From: Actinomadura kijaniata NBRC 14229
Lineage (GTDB): Bacteria; Actinomycetota; Actinomycetes; Streptosporangiales; Streptosporangiaceae
Assembly (NCBI RefSeq): GCF_001552175.1
Contig: NZ_BCQR01000008.1
Span: 53,296 to 117,295, forward strand
Direction of reading: 5' to 3'
Length of the DNA stretch: 64,000 nt
Position 1 is the stretch's first letter, and the number at the start of each line of letters is the position of its first letter. This document shows positions 43,212-52,632 of the stretch, piece by piece. The notes below the pieces were generated by a model. The model made no database searches, was not told where the DNA came from, and saw only the letters and a program-made list of their open reading frames with translations. The position numbers and the translations under genes were made by a program.

Positions 43212-45065
43212 TCAGGAGGCGTACAGCCCCTCGAGGGCGTCGCCGTACTTGCCGTGCACGACGCGGCGCCGGAGCTTGAGGGTGGGGGTCAGCTCCTCGC
43301 TCTCGGCGGTCCACTCGGCCGGCAGCAACCGCCACTTCTTGACCTGCTGGACGCGGGCGAGCCGGGCGTTGGCGTCCTCGACGGCCCGCGCGACCTCCTC
43401 CAGGACCAGCGGGTGCTCGGCCAGCTCGGCGACGTCGGCGGCCTCGACGCCGCGGGCGGCGGCCCACACCGGCGCGACCTCGCCGTCCAGGGTGATCAGG
43501 GCGACGACGTAGGGCCGCCGGTCGCCGTAGGCGAGGGCCTGCCCGATCAGCGGGTGCTCCTTGAGGTGGTTCTCGATGAGGGAGGGCGCGATGTTCTCGC
43601 CGCCCGCCGTGATGATGATCTCCTTCTTGCGGTCCACGACCCGCAGGAAGCCGTCGTCGTCCAGCACGCCGATGTCGCCGGTGCGGATCCAGCCGTCCGC
43701 GTCGATCAGGTCGGCGTCGGCCCGCGGCCGGTTGAGGTAGCCGGGGGTGCAGGTCGCGCCGCGCACCAGGATCTCCCCGTCCTCGGCGAGGGAGAGCTCC
43801 ACGCCGGGGAGGGCGCGGCCGACGGTGCCGAGCTTGAACGCGTCGTGGAGGTTGGCGGTGATCGCGCCGGTGGTCTCGGTCATCCCGTACGCGTCGAAGA
43901 TCTTCAGGCCGAGCCCGGCGAAGAACCGGGCGACCTCCTCCGGCAGCGGGGCGGCGGCGCTGGAGGACTGCACGACGCGGTCCAGGCCGAGCAGCCCGCG
44001 CATCGGGGCGAGCACGGCCTGGTCCCAGCGCGCGAACCCGGCCGCCACCTCGTCGGGAACGGGCGGGTTGCCGTACTCCTGCGCCGCCACGTACCGGCGG
44101 CCCGCCTCCAGCGCCTGCGCGACGGCGGCCTTCTTCCGCTCGTCCGGCTCCCCGGCCAGCACCGCCTGGATCCCCGCCATGATCTTCTCCCAGACGCGCG
44201 GGACGCCGAAGAAGGTGTGCGGCCGGACCTCCCGCAGCACGGTGGTGAGCTGGGCGGGGTCGGGGCAGAAGTGGATGTGGGCGGCCAGCCGGATCGGCAG
44301 GTAGTAGCTCAGGACGCGGTCGGCGATGTGCGCGAACGGCAGGTAGGAGATCGCGGTGGGCCGCTCGGGCAGCGCGGACGCGCCGCCCACCATCTCCGCC
44401 TCGTGCAGCACCATCGAGTGGGTGATCCGCACGCCCTTGGGGTCGCCGGTGGTGCCGGAGGTGTAGAGCAGGCAGACGGTGTCGCCGGGGGTGAGGGCCG
44501 TCCAGCGGGCGTCCAGGGCGGCGGCGTCGGCGGCGCGGCGCTCGGCGCCCAGCGCCAGGAGGTCGTCCCAGGTCAGGAACTTGTCCCCGGCCGGGCAGGC
44601 CGCGGCGTCCACCACGACGACGCGGCGCAGGGCGGGCAGCCGGTCCAGCACCGGGAGCCACCGGTCGAGCTGGTCGCGACCGTCGAGCACCGCGACCTTG
44701 GCGGCGCAGTCGGTGGCGATGAACGCGACCTGGTCGGGGGCCAGGGTGGCGTAGACGGTGGTGGGGACGGCCCCCGCGTGCATCGCGCCGGAGTCGGCCA
44801 GCAGGTGCTCCACGCGGTTGGGCATCATCAGCGCCACCACGTCGCCCGGCTCCAGGCCGAGCGCGGCGAACCCGGCGGCGGCGTCCAGGGCCCGGTCGCG
44901 GAACGCGCTCCAGGTGAGGGTGCGCCAGCCGTCGGCGTCGCGGTCGGAGTAGGCGGGCCGGTCGCCGTGCGCGCGGACGGTGCCGGCGAGCTCGGTGCAG
45001 ACCGTCCGTCCCGCCAGCCGCCGGGCCAGCCCCTCCCGCGCCTCCTGGATACCGGCATCGACCAT
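43212..45065 (-). CDS. long-chain acyl-CoA synthetase, FadD15-like
   Basis: A 617-residue ANL-family ligase. It has the AMP-binding P-loop LLYTSGTTGDPKGV, A5 motif YGMTETTGAI, A7 GWIRTGDIG and A8 RVVDRKKEIIITAGGENIAP; the size and LARVQQVKKWRLLP segment near the C-terminus are those of long-chain fatty-acyl-CoA synthetases of the FadD15 type. It activates fatty acids with ATP and CoA. I chose ATG 45065 after GAGAGGGG. Upstream, an AAGTGATTACTT element could be an acyl-responsive operator. Confidence 0.87.
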   Translation of the reverse strand: MVDAGIQEAREGLARRLAGRTVCTELAGTVRAHGDRPAYSDRDADGWRTLTWSAFRDRALDAAAGFAALGLEPGDVVALMMPNRVEHLLADSGAMHAGAVPTTVYATLAPDQVAFIATDCAAKVAVLDGRDQLDRWLPVLDRLPALRRVVVVDAAACPAGDKFLTWDDLLALGAERRAADAAALDARWTALTPGDTVCLLYTSGTTGDPKGVRITHSMVLHEAEMVGGASALPERPTAISYLPFAHIADRVLSYYLPIRLAAHIHFCPDPAQLTTVLREVRPHTFFGVPRVWEKIMAGIQAVLAGEPDERKKAAVAQALEAGRRYVAAQEYGNPPVPDEVAAGFARWDQAVLAPMRGLLGLDRVVQSSSAAAPLPEEVARFFAGLGLKIFDAYGMTETTGAITANLHDAFKLGTVGRALPGVELSLAEDGEILVRGATCTPGYLNRPRADADLIDADGWIRTGDIGVLDDDGFLRVVDRKKEIIITAGGENIAPSLIENHLKEHPLIGQALAYGDRRPYVVALITLDGEVAPVWAAARGVEAADVAELAEHPLVLEEVARAVEDANARLARVQQVKKWRLLPAEWTAESEELTPTLKLRRRVVHGKYGDALEGLYAS

Positions 45066-45244
45066 CTCGCGCCCCTCTCGGTCCGTGCGGCTGGATAAGT
45101 GATTACTTGCAGGGGGCATCGCATCATGCCGAACGGCGTTCGGGCAAGGGGTGGGGTGAACGCGTTCGGCCCGGCCCGGCGGGTTTACCGGCTGGTCGGA
45201 GGCGGTGTAAGGCGACCGGTGACCGAACGGTGGCGCAGCGTTTC

Positions 45245-45274
45245 TTGATCGTTAATGGTCGGGGTGGGTACGGT
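45245..45274 (+). promoter_or_regulatory. promoter of selD
   Basis: TTGATC and TACGGT are spaced by 18 bases; TACGGT ends six bases before the GTG start codon, so the selD transcript is probably leaderless. Confidence 0.55.
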
Positions 45275-45280
45275 CCCCGC

Positions 45281-46309
45281 GTGACCTCCCAGGCAGCGGC
45301 CCACTCCGTCCCCCTCCGGCTGACCCGGTACGCCCACGGCGGCGGCTGCGCCTGCAAGATCCCGCCCGGCGAGCTGGAGGAGCTGGTGGCCGGGCTGAGC
45401 GACGGACCGGGCCTCGCTCCCGCCCCGCCCGGCACCGAGCTGTTGGTCGGCGCGGCCGACGGCGACGACGCGGCCGTGCTGCGCGTCGACGGCGACCGCG
45501 CGGTGGTCTCGACCGCCGACTTCTTCACCCCCGTCGTCGACGACCCCTACGACTGGGGCCGGATCGCCGCCGCCAACGCCCTGTCGGACGTCTACGCCGT
45601 CGGCGGCACGCCGCTGATGGCGCTCAACCTGCTGGGCTGGCCGCGCGACGTGCTGCCCGCCGAGCTCGCGCGGGAGGTGCTGCGCGGCGGCCGGGACGTG
45701 GCCACCGCCGCGGGCTGCCCGATCGCCGGCGGGCACAGCGTCGACGACCCCGAGCCCAAGTACGGCCTGGCCGTCACCGGGATCGCCGACCCCGCCCGGC
45801 TGCTGCGGCTGGACGCGGGCCGCCCCGGCGTCCCGCTGTCGCTGACCAAGCCGCTCGGCATCGGGGTCCTCAACGCTCGCCACAAGGCGACCGGGGAGGT
45901 GTTCCCGCAGGCCGTCGCCGCGATGACCGCGCTGAACGCCGACGCCTCCCGGCTCGCCCTGGAGCGGGGCGTGATCTGCGCCACCGACGTCACCGGGTTC
46001 GGGCTGCTCGGCCACCTGTACAAGCTGGCCCGCGCCAGCGGCGTGACCGCCGTGGTGCACGCGGCGGCCGTGCCCCGCCTGGAGGGCGCCCGGGAGGCGG
46101 TGCGCGACGGGTTCGTGCCCGGCGGGACGCGCCGCAACCTGGCCTGGATCGCCCCGCACACCGACTTCGGCGCGCTGCCGGAGGAGGAGCGGCTGCTGCT
46201 GGCCGACGCCCAGACCTCCGGCGGGCTGCTGGTCGCGGGGGAGATCCCCGGCGCCCCGGTGGTCGGGGAACTGGTGCCGCGGGGGCGGCACACCCTCGTG
46301 GTCCGCTGA
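45281..46309 (+). CDS. selD: selenide,water dikinase (selenophosphate synthetase)
   Basis: A 342-residue SelD. The active-site segment is HGGGCACK with Cys23 at the selenium-handling position (a cysteine, not selenocysteine, form) and Lys26 as catalytic lysine; ATP-binding aspartates lie in GDDAAVL and VSTADFFTPVVDDPYDWGRIAAANALSDVYAVGG. It makes selenophosphate from selenide and ATP for selenocysteine synthesis by SelA, encoded 6 kb downstream. The GTG start has a -10-like TACGGT just upstream and no ribosome site. Confidence 0.93.
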   Translation: MTSQAAAHSVPLRLTRYAHGGGCACKIPPGELEELVAGLSDGPGLAPAPPGTELLVGAADGDDAAVLRVDGDRAVVSTADFFTPVVDDPYDWGRIAAANALSDVYAVGGTPLMALNLLGWPRDVLPAELAREVLRGGRDVATAAGCPIAGGHSVDDPEPKYGLAVTGIADPARLLRLDAGRPGVPLSLTKPLGIGVLNARHKATGEVFPQAVAAMTALNADASRLALERGVICATDVTGFGLLGHLYKLARASGVTAVVHAAAVPRLEGAREAVRDGFVPGGTRRNLAWIAPHTDFGALPEEERLLLADAQTSGGLLVAGEIPGAPVVGELVPRGRHTLVVR

Positions 46310-46446
46310 CCACCCTCGGTGACAACACCCGGAACTTGGCAGGTCAAAGGATCGGATAGCCTCCCCGACGGACTGTTCGCCCGGCGCCGGTCCGGGGTAG
46401 GCCCCGATCACGCCGGGTGGCGACGATCTCCGGGGGGAAACACCGT

Positions 46447-47958
46447 ATGGCGACGCCCACGTCTGCCGGTGCGACGTCGGGTCGCACCTTCTTCGGTCAT
46501 CCATGGGGCCTGGCCACGCTCTTCTTCACCGAGCTGTGGGAGCGGTTCAGCTTCTACGGCCTGCGCGCGATCCTCGTGCTGTTCCTGATCGCGCCGCCCG
46601 CCGACTCCGGCCTGGGCATGGCCGAGGGCACGGCCAAGGCGCTGCTCGGCGTCTACATGGCGATGGTCTACTTCGTGGCCCTGCCCGGCGGCTGGATCGC
46701 CGACCGGATCCTCGGCGCCCGCCGGGCCGTGCTGGTCGGCGGCGTCGTCATCATGTGCGGCCACCTGTCGATGGCCGTCCCCGGCGGGGCGGGCTTCGTC
46801 TACCTCGGCCTCATGCTGATCATCCTGGGCACCGGGCTGCTGAAGCCGAACATCTCCACGATGGTCGGCAAGCTGTACGACGGCGAGCCCGACGCCCGCC
46901 GCGACTCGGCGTTCTCGATCTTCTACATGGGCATCAACATCGGGTCGCTGGCGCCGTTCCTGGTCGGCTACCTGGGCCAGGACGTCAACTGGCACGTCGG
47001 CTTCGGCGCCGCCGCGGTCGGCATGGCGCTGGGCCTGGCCCAGTACGTGATCGGCGGGCGGCACCTGCGGGGCGTGGGCGACCGGCCCGGCAACCCGCTC
47101 ACCCCGGCCGAGCGCACCCGGGTGTTCCGCACCGTCGGCCTGGTGCTGGCGCTGGTCGCCGCCGTGCTGGCGGCCTTCGCGGTGACGGGCCGGCTGACCG
47201 TCGACGGCGTCACCGTCGCGCTGACCGCGCTGGCGATCGTCGTGCCGGTCGCCTACTTCGCGTTCATGTTCCGCAGCCCCGAGGTGAGCGGCGAGGAACG
47301 CGTGAGGCTGCGCGCCTACGTGTGGCTGTTCGTCGCCGCCGCCCTCTTCTGGATGATCTTCGACCAGGCGGCCGGGCCGCTCAACATCTTCGCCCAGCAG
47401 AAGGTCGACCTGACCATCCTCGGCTGGGACATGCCCTCGTCCTGGACACAGAACATCAACCCCATCCTGATCATCTGCTTCTCGGCGGTGTTCGCCTGGC
47501 TGTGGGTCAGACTCGGCGACCGGGTCGGCACCCCGCACAAGTTCGCGTTCGCGCTGGTGATGTGCGGGCTGTCGTTCGTGGTGATGTCGATCGCCTCGAA
47601 CGCCGCCGCGGGCGGGGCCCGGATCTCGCTGCTGTGGCTGATCGCGGTGTACCTGCTGCAGACCCTCGGCGAGCTGTGCCTGTCACCGGTCGGCCTGTCG
47701 GTGACCACCCGGCTGGCCCCGCAGGCGTTCGCCAGCCAGATGATGGGCGTGTGGTTCCTGGCCACCGCCGCCGGGGACGCCGTCGGCGGGCAGGTCGCCC
47801 GCTTCCAGGGCGCACTGGGCGATGTGACCTACTTCCTGCTGCTGGGCGCGCTCACCGTGGCCGCGGGCGTGGTGATGTTCCTGTTCGTGCGGGCGCTGCG
47901 CCGCCTGATGGGCGAGGACCGCGCGCCCGCCGCCGACCCGGCCGGCACCCGCGCGTAG
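46447..47958 (+). CDS. proton-dependent oligopeptide transporter (POT/PTR family)
   Basis: A 503-residue transporter with 14 predicted helices. The POT signature ELWERFSFYGLRAIL in helix 1 contains the proton-coupling ExxERFxYY-type motif, with Phe replacing one Tyr; LGTGLLKPNISTMVG and the SIFYMGINIGSLAPFLVGYLG signature follow. It imports di- and tripeptides with protons. The start is ATG 46447 after GGGGGGAAA. Single gene, 137 bases after selD. Confidence 0.9.
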   Translation: MATPTSAGATSGRTFFGHPWGLATLFFTELWERFSFYGLRAILVLFLIAPPADSGLGMAEGTAKALLGVYMAMVYFVALPGGWIADRILGARRAVLVGGVVIMCGHLSMAVPGGAGFVYLGLMLIILGTGLLKPNISTMVGKLYDGEPDARRDSAFSIFYMGINIGSLAPFLVGYLGQDVNWHVGFGAAAVGMALGLAQYVIGGRHLRGVGDRPGNPLTPAERTRVFRTVGLVLALVAAVLAAFAVTGRLTVDGVTVALTALAIVVPVAYFAFMFRSPEVSGEERVRLRAYVWLFVAAALFWMIFDQAAGPLNIFAQQKVDLTILGWDMPSSWTQNINPILIICFSAVFAWLWVRLGDRVGTPHKFAFALVMCGLSFVVMSIASNAAAGGARISLLWLIAVYLLQTLGELCLSPVGLSVTTRLAPQAFASQMMGVWFLATAAGDAVGGQVARFQGALGDVTYFLLLGALTVAAGVVMFLFVRALRRLMGEDRAPAADPAGTRA

Positions 47959-48082
47959 CGGGCGTGATCGCCCCCGGTGTGCGTTCCGTCACGGATCGTG
48001 TCGATGATCGCGTGGTGGGTAGGGGAGGGATGACGGTTCCGCGACAGGCGGGAGCCGACGCCTCATGACCGAAGGAGCGGAC

Positions 48083-48358
48083 ATGACCATCGGGGGGATC
48101 ATCACGGCCATCATCTTCGGCGCGATCATCGGCGCGCTCGGCCGGCTCGTGGTGCCGGGCAAGCAGCACATGCCGATCTGGCTGACGGTGGTGGTGGGCA
48201 TCGTGGCGGCGTTCATCGGCACGGGGCTCGCCCACCTGTTCGGTCTGAAGACCGAGGGGTGGAACTTCTGGGAGACGCTCTTCCAGGTGGCCGTCGCGGC
48301 CATCGGCGTCTACCTGGTGGCCGCCTTCTGGCCGAAGCGCTCCGGCAGCGACTACTGA
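48083..48358 (+). CDS. GlsB/YeaQ/YmgE-family small membrane protein
   Basis: A 91-residue protein with three hydrophobic helices and the glycine-rich first helix ITAIIFGAIIGALGRLVVPGKQ that defines the 'transglycosylase-associated' (GlsB/YeaQ) family, linked to general stress but of unknown mechanism. I chose ATG 48083 after GAAGGAG; an in-frame ATG six codons upstream has no such site. A strong terminator follows 12 bases after the stop. Confidence 0.82.
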   Translation: MTIGGIITAIIFGAIIGALGRLVVPGKQHMPIWLTVVVGIVAAFIGTGLAHLFGLKTEGWNFWETLFQVAVAAIGVYLVAAFWPKRSGSDY

Positions 48359-48370
48359 CCGGTGGCCTGC

Positions 48371-48412
48371 CGCCCGGCCGCCGTCCCGGACCCCCGGGAC
48401 GGCGGCCGGGCG
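48371..48412. terminator. bidirectional terminator with a 17-bp perfect stem
   Basis: CGCCCGGCCGCCGTCCC pairs perfectly with 48396-48412 across an 8-base loop, between two converging genes. The most stable hairpin I noticed in the window. Confidence 0.85.
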
Positions 48413-48445
48413 CGCGCCGGTCCGGGTGCCGGGTCAGGCTCCGGG

Positions 48446-50332
48446 TCAGGCGCCGGGGGAGCGCAGCACCGGGCGCAGCTCCTCCAGGACCGCCGGGTCC
48501 TCGATCGTGGACGGCACCGGCACCTCCTGCCCGTCGGCGATGCCCCGCATCACGCCGCGCAGGATCTTGCCGGACCGGGTCTTGGGCAGCGCCCGCACCA
48601 CCGTGATCTCCTTGAGCGCCGCGACCGGCCCGACCTGCCGCCGCACCATCGCGACCAGCTCGTCGCGCAGCGCGGCGGGGTCGGCGTCGGCGCCGCTCTT
48701 CAGGACCACCAGCCCGCGCGGCACCTGGCCCTTCAGCTCGTCCCGCACGCCGATGACGGCGCACTCGGCGACCGCCGGGTGGGCGGCGATGACCTCCTCC
48801 ATCGTGCCGGTGGACAGCCGGTGCCCGGCGACGTTGATCACGTCGTCGGTGCGGCCCATCACCCACACGTAGCCGTCCTCGTCCAGGTGCCCGCCGTCGC
48901 CGGTCAGGTAGTGGCCGGGGTGACGGGTCAGGTACGACTCGACGAACCGCTCGTCGTCCTGCCACAGGGTGGGCAGCGTGCCGGGCGGCAGCGGCAGCCG
49001 GATCACGATGTCGCCGTCGGCGCCGGGCGGGACCGGCTCCCCGTCGGGGCCGAGCACCCGCACGTCGTAGCCGGGCACCGGCACCGACGGCGACCCCGGC
49101 CTGACCGGCAGCGGCTCCAGGCCGCGCGGGTTCGCCACGATCGGCCAGCCGGTCTCGGTCTGCCACCAGTGGTCGATCACCGGCCGGTCCAGCACGCGCG
49201 CCGCCCAGTGGTAGGTGTCGGGGTCCAGGCGCTCCCCGGCCAGGAACAGCGTCTCCAGCGCCGACAGGTCGTACCCGGCCGGCAGCCGCCCCTCCGGGTC
49301 CTCCTTCTTGATGGCGCGGATCGCGGTCGGCGCGGTGAACAGCGCCTTCACCCGGTGCTGGGCCGCCACCCGCCAGAACGCGCCCGCGTCCGGCGTCCCG
49401 ACCGGCTTGCCCTCGTACAGCACCGTCGTGCAGCCGGTCAGCAGCGGCGCGTACACGATGTAGGAGTGCCCGACGACCCAGCCGACGTCGGAGGCCGCCC
49501 AGAACACGTCGCCGGGGCCGACGCCGTAGACGTTCTCCATCGACCAGCGCAGCGCGACCGCGTGGCCGCCGTTGTCGCGCACCACGCCCTTGGGACGGCC
49601 GGTGGTGCCGGAGGTGTAGAGGATGTAGAGCGGGTCGGTGGCGGCGACCGGCACGCACCCGGCGGGCTCGGCGGCGGCGACGGCCTCGTCCCACTCCACG
49701 TCGCGGGGCCGCGCCAGGTCGGCGTGCAGCTGCGGGCGCTGCCGGATCACGCACCGCTCCACCTTGTGCGACGCCAGCTCCAGGGCCTCGTCCAGCAGCG
49801 GCTTGTAGGCCACCACCCGCGCCCCCTCGATCCCGCAGGACGCCGACACCACGGCCTTGGGCCGGGCGTCGTCGATCCGCACCGCCAGCTCGCGGGCCGC
49901 GAACCCGCCGAACACCACCGAGTGGACCGCGCCCAGCCGCGCGCACGCCAGCATCGCGACCACCGCCTCCGGGATCATCGGCAGGTAGATCACCACGCGG
50001 TCGCCGCGGTCCACGCCCTGCGCCCGCAGCGCCCCGGCGAACCGCGCCACCTCCTCGGTCAGCTCCCGGTAGGTGTAGGTGCGCACGGTCCCGGTGACGG
50101 GGCTGTCGTAGATCAGGGCGGGCTGGTCGCCGCGGCCCTCCTCCACATGCCGGTCCAGGGCGTTGTCGCAGGTGTTCAGCTCACCGCCGGTGAACCACCG
50201 GTAGAACGGGGGAGCGCCGTCGTCCAGCACCCGGTCCGGCGGGACCAGCCAGCGGATGTCGCGGGCCGCCAGCCCCCAGAACCGGGTCGGATCGGCGATG
50301 CTGCGTTCGTACGCGGCCGCGTAGGCGCCCAT
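48446..50332 (-). CDS. prpE: propionyl-CoA/acetyl-CoA synthetase-like acyl-CoA ligase (PrpE type)
   Basis: A 628-residue ANL-family short-chain acyl-CoA synthetase. It shows SVVFGGFAARELAVRIDDARPK, the P-loop YILYTSGTTGRPKGVV, WWQTETGWPI, the GDGGHLDEDGYVWVMGRTDDVINVAGHRL hinge and the acetylation-site motif PKTRSGKILR. The GGFAARELAVRIDDA variant and length favour propionate over acetate (PrpE/ACSS3 branch); either is possible. It makes acyl-CoA from the acid, ATP and CoA. GGAGGA precedes the start. Confidence 0.82.
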   Translation of the reverse strand: MGAYAAAYERSIADPTRFWGLAARDIRWLVPPDRVLDDGAPPFYRWFTGGELNTCDNALDRHVEEGRGDQPALIYDSPVTGTVRTYTYRELTEEVARFAGALRAQGVDRGDRVVIYLPMIPEAVVAMLACARLGAVHSVVFGGFAARELAVRIDDARPKAVVSASCGIEGARVVAYKPLLDEALELASHKVERCVIRQRPQLHADLARPRDVEWDEAVAAAEPAGCVPVAATDPLYILYTSGTTGRPKGVVRDNGGHAVALRWSMENVYGVGPGDVFWAASDVGWVVGHSYIVYAPLLTGCTTVLYEGKPVGTPDAGAFWRVAAQHRVKALFTAPTAIRAIKKEDPEGRLPAGYDLSALETLFLAGERLDPDTYHWAARVLDRPVIDHWWQTETGWPIVANPRGLEPLPVRPGSPSVPVPGYDVRVLGPDGEPVPPGADGDIVIRLPLPPGTLPTLWQDDERFVESYLTRHPGHYLTGDGGHLDEDGYVWVMGRTDDVINVAGHRLSTGTMEEVIAAHPAVAECAVIGVRDELKGQVPRGLVVLKSGADADPAALRDELVAMVRRQVGPVAALKEITVVRALPKTRSGKILRGVMRGIADGQEVPVPSTIEDPAVLEELRPVLRSPGA

Positions 50333-50447
50333 ATCGTCCTCCGGAGCAGTCGGACCACCCCAACATCGGGAATTGGGGCGTTCCCCTATACGGCCCGCCC
50401 GGGGCCCGATTCGTCAAGGCCCCGCGCCGGTCCGATCCGCGGACCGC

Positions 50448-51878
50448 TCAGTGACGGGGGTGGCGCAGCCCGTGCGCCGTCGCGACCGCCGCGGCCAGCA
50501 GCGCCCCGGCCGCCGCGAGCCAGAAGCACAGCACGTAGGCGTCCAGCGACGGCGCCCTCGCCCCGGTGGCCGTCCCGGCGGTCAGGACGGCGGCGGTGGC
50601 CGCGCCCGCGACGCTGCCGCCCGCGACCCGCACCAGCGAGTTGATGCCGCTGGCGATGCCGCTCTGGTCCATCGGCACGTGCTGCACCGCCAGGGTGCCG
50701 AGCGCCGCGTAGGCGATCCCGAACCCGACGCCCTGCACCGCGTTGAACACCAGCATGTCGGTCACGGTGCCGTTGAACACCGCCAGCCACGCGTAGCTGA
50801 GCGCCGCGAACACCGCCCCGATCGCCAGCGTGAACGCCGCGCCGAGCCGCTGGGCCAGCCGTCCCGACAGCATCGAGGCCGCCAGCATCGTCACCGTGCT
50901 CGGCAGCGTGTACAGGCCCACGTCCAGCACCGACCCGCTCAGCCCGTACCCGGCGACCGCCGCGGGCGTCTGCACGAACGTGGAGATCAGGGTGAACGCC
51001 GCGAACATCGAGAAGCCCAGCAGGACCGACGCGACGTTCGCCGACAGCGACCGCGGCCCGACCAGCAGGCCCAGCCGCACCAGCGGCTCGCGCACCCGCG
51101 TCTCGACCAGCACCCACACCGCGCACAGCGCCGCCGCCGCGCCGAACAGCCCGAGCACCCCGCCGGAGGTCCAGCCCCAGCGGTTGCCCTGGCTGATCCC
51201 GAGCAGCAGGCACACCAGCCACGCGCCCAGCAGCAGCGCCCCGGCCACGTCGGGGCGGCCGCCCGAGCGCGTCCCGACGTCCGGCGCGGCGAACCGGATC
51301 AGCACCGCCCCGGCGCCCGCCAGCCCCGCCGTGATCCAGAAGACCGGGTGGTGGCTGGTGGTGTGGTCGGCGATCACGCCGGTGACCAGCATGCCGATCG
51401 TGCCGCCCACGCCCATCGTGGCGCTGACGATCCCGATGCCGGTGGTGACGCGTTCGCGGGGGAAGGTGTCGCGGATGACCCCGATCGCCAGCGGGACCAG
51501 CGCCGACGACGTCCCCTGGAGGGTCCGGCCCACGACCAGCACGCCCAGCGACTCCGACAGCGCGCACACCACCGACCCGGCCACCAGCAGCCCCATCGCC
51601 AGCAGGATCATGCGCTTCTTGCCGTACATGTCGCCGAACCGCGTCAGCAGGGGAGTGGCGACCGCGCCCGCCAGCAGGGCGGCGGTGAACACCCAGGTCA
51701 CCGCCGTCACCGACGTGTGGAACCGCTCCATCAGCCGGGGCAGCAGCGGCAGCACCAGCGTCTGCTGCACCGACACCACCATCCCGGCCGTGGCCAGCGC
51801 CACCAGCGTCAGGCCGGGGCGCGGGGCGCCCCCGGGACCGGTGCGGGCGCCGGGCGCCGTCGTGACGGCACCGGTCAT
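50448..51878 (-). CDS. DHA2-type (14-helix) multidrug MFS exporter
   Basis: A 476-residue transporter with 14 predicted helices. Motif A reads LLTRFGDMYGKKRMIL and motif C (antiporter) is in GVGGTIGMLVTGVIADH. Drug:H+ antiporters of this class export antibiotics or dyes. The start is ATG 51878 after GGAGGT. It is divergent from a MarR regulator with a perfect 17-bp palindrome between them, a classical repressor/efflux arrangement. Confidence 0.85.
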   Translation of the reverse strand: MTGAVTTAPGARTGPGGAPRPGLTLVALATAGMVVSVQQTLVLPLLPRLMERFHTSVTAVTWVFTAALLAGAVATPLLTRFGDMYGKKRMILLAMGLLVAGSVVCALSESLGVLVVGRTLQGTSSALVPLAIGVIRDTFPRERVTTGIGIVSATMGVGGTIGMLVTGVIADHTTSHHPVFWITAGLAGAGAVLIRFAAPDVGTRSGGRPDVAGALLLGAWLVCLLLGISQGNRWGWTSGGVLGLFGAAAALCAVWVLVETRVREPLVRLGLLVGPRSLSANVASVLLGFSMFAAFTLISTFVQTPAAVAGYGLSGSVLDVGLYTLPSTVTMLAASMLSGRLAQRLGAAFTLAIGAVFAALSYAWLAVFNGTVTDMLVFNAVQGVGFGIAYAALGTLAVQHVPMDQSGIASGINSLVRVAGGSVAGAATAAVLTAGTATGARAPSLDAYVLCFWLAAAGALLAAAVATAHGLRHPRH

Positions 51879-51942
51879 GGGACCTCCAGGAGAAACAGGG
51901 GGAAAGCGTGTCGAAGGCCACGACAAGGATGAAGCGTACTAC

Positions 51943-51959
51943 TTACTTAAGTTAAGTAA
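51943..51959. promoter_or_regulatory. MarR operator, perfect palindrome TTACTTAAGTTAAGTAA
   Basis: Two perfect 8-bp arms around one base, in the shared promoter of the exporter and marR genes. It overlaps the likely marR -10 (TAATAT, 51957-51962), so binding would repress both genes. Confidence 0.75.
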
Positions 51960-51971
51960 TATGCCTGTAAG

Positions 51972-52559
51972 ATGGATCACATGCCCGCGCCACACTCCTC
52001 CGCCGTCGCCGACACCCGTCCGGCCGGGGTCGTCGAGCTGGAACGCGGCCTCACCCGCGTGGCCCACCTGCTGACCCGTGCCCGCCAGCACGACCGCACG
52101 GTCAGCGCCGCCGGGGTCCCCGTCGACCGCGCGGCCGTGCCCCTGCTGCGCCTGCTGGCCGAGACCGGCGAGCCCATGCGCCCCGGCGAGATCGCCCAGC
52201 GCCTCGCCGTCGAGGCCCCGCACGTCACCCGCCAGGTCCAGCGCCTGGAGAAGGCCGGCTACCTGGAACGCGTCCCCGACCCGCACGACCGGCGCGCCCA
52301 GCGGGTCCGCCTGCTGCCCGCCGGGCACGACGCCGTCGAGGCGATCCGCGGGGCCGCGCTGCGCTGGATGTCCGGCGCCCTTGCGCACTGGCCCGCCGAC
52401 GACCGGGAACGGCTCGCCGTCCTGGTCAACCGCATGATCGACGACTTTCTCGCCTACTCGGCCTCCGAGTGCGACCACTTCGGCATCGCCGGGCCGCCCG
52501 GTGGACCGCTGTCGGCGGCGCCGCCCGGAGCGCGAGGGGGGACCGCCGCCGGAGTGTGA
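51972..52559 (+). CDS. MarR-family regulator
   Basis: A 195-residue winged-helix regulator. The DNA-binding domain (about 65-130) has MRPGEIAQRLAVEAPHVTRQVQRLEKAGYLERVPDPHDRRAQRVRLLPAG, the MarR recognition helix and wing. Dimerisation helices flank it, and the C-terminus is a disordered Gly/Pro tail. TAATAT ends nine bases before the ATG. It probably represses itself and the divergent exporter until a drug-like ligand binds. Confidence 0.87.
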   Translation: MDHMPAPHSSAVADTRPAGVVELERGLTRVAHLLTRARQHDRTVSAAGVPVDRAAVPLLRLLAETGEPMRPGEIAQRLAVEAPHVTRQVQRLEKAGYLERVPDPHDRRAQRVRLLPAGHDAVEAIRGAALRWMSGALAHWPADDRERLAVLVNRMIDDFLAYSASECDHFGIAGPPGGPLSAAPPGARGGTAAGV

Positions 52560-52632
52560 CGGACGTCCCGTTCCCGCCCTCCGCGCGCGGTCGGCTTCCG
52601 CGACGCCCCCGCCGTCCATAGGGTTGCCTCTC

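Noticed and set aside
52560..52632. tRNA-Sec gene beside selA
   Set aside because: No cloverleaf, TCA anticodon loop or GTTCGA-type T-arm could be found here, before selD (45120-45280), or after selB.
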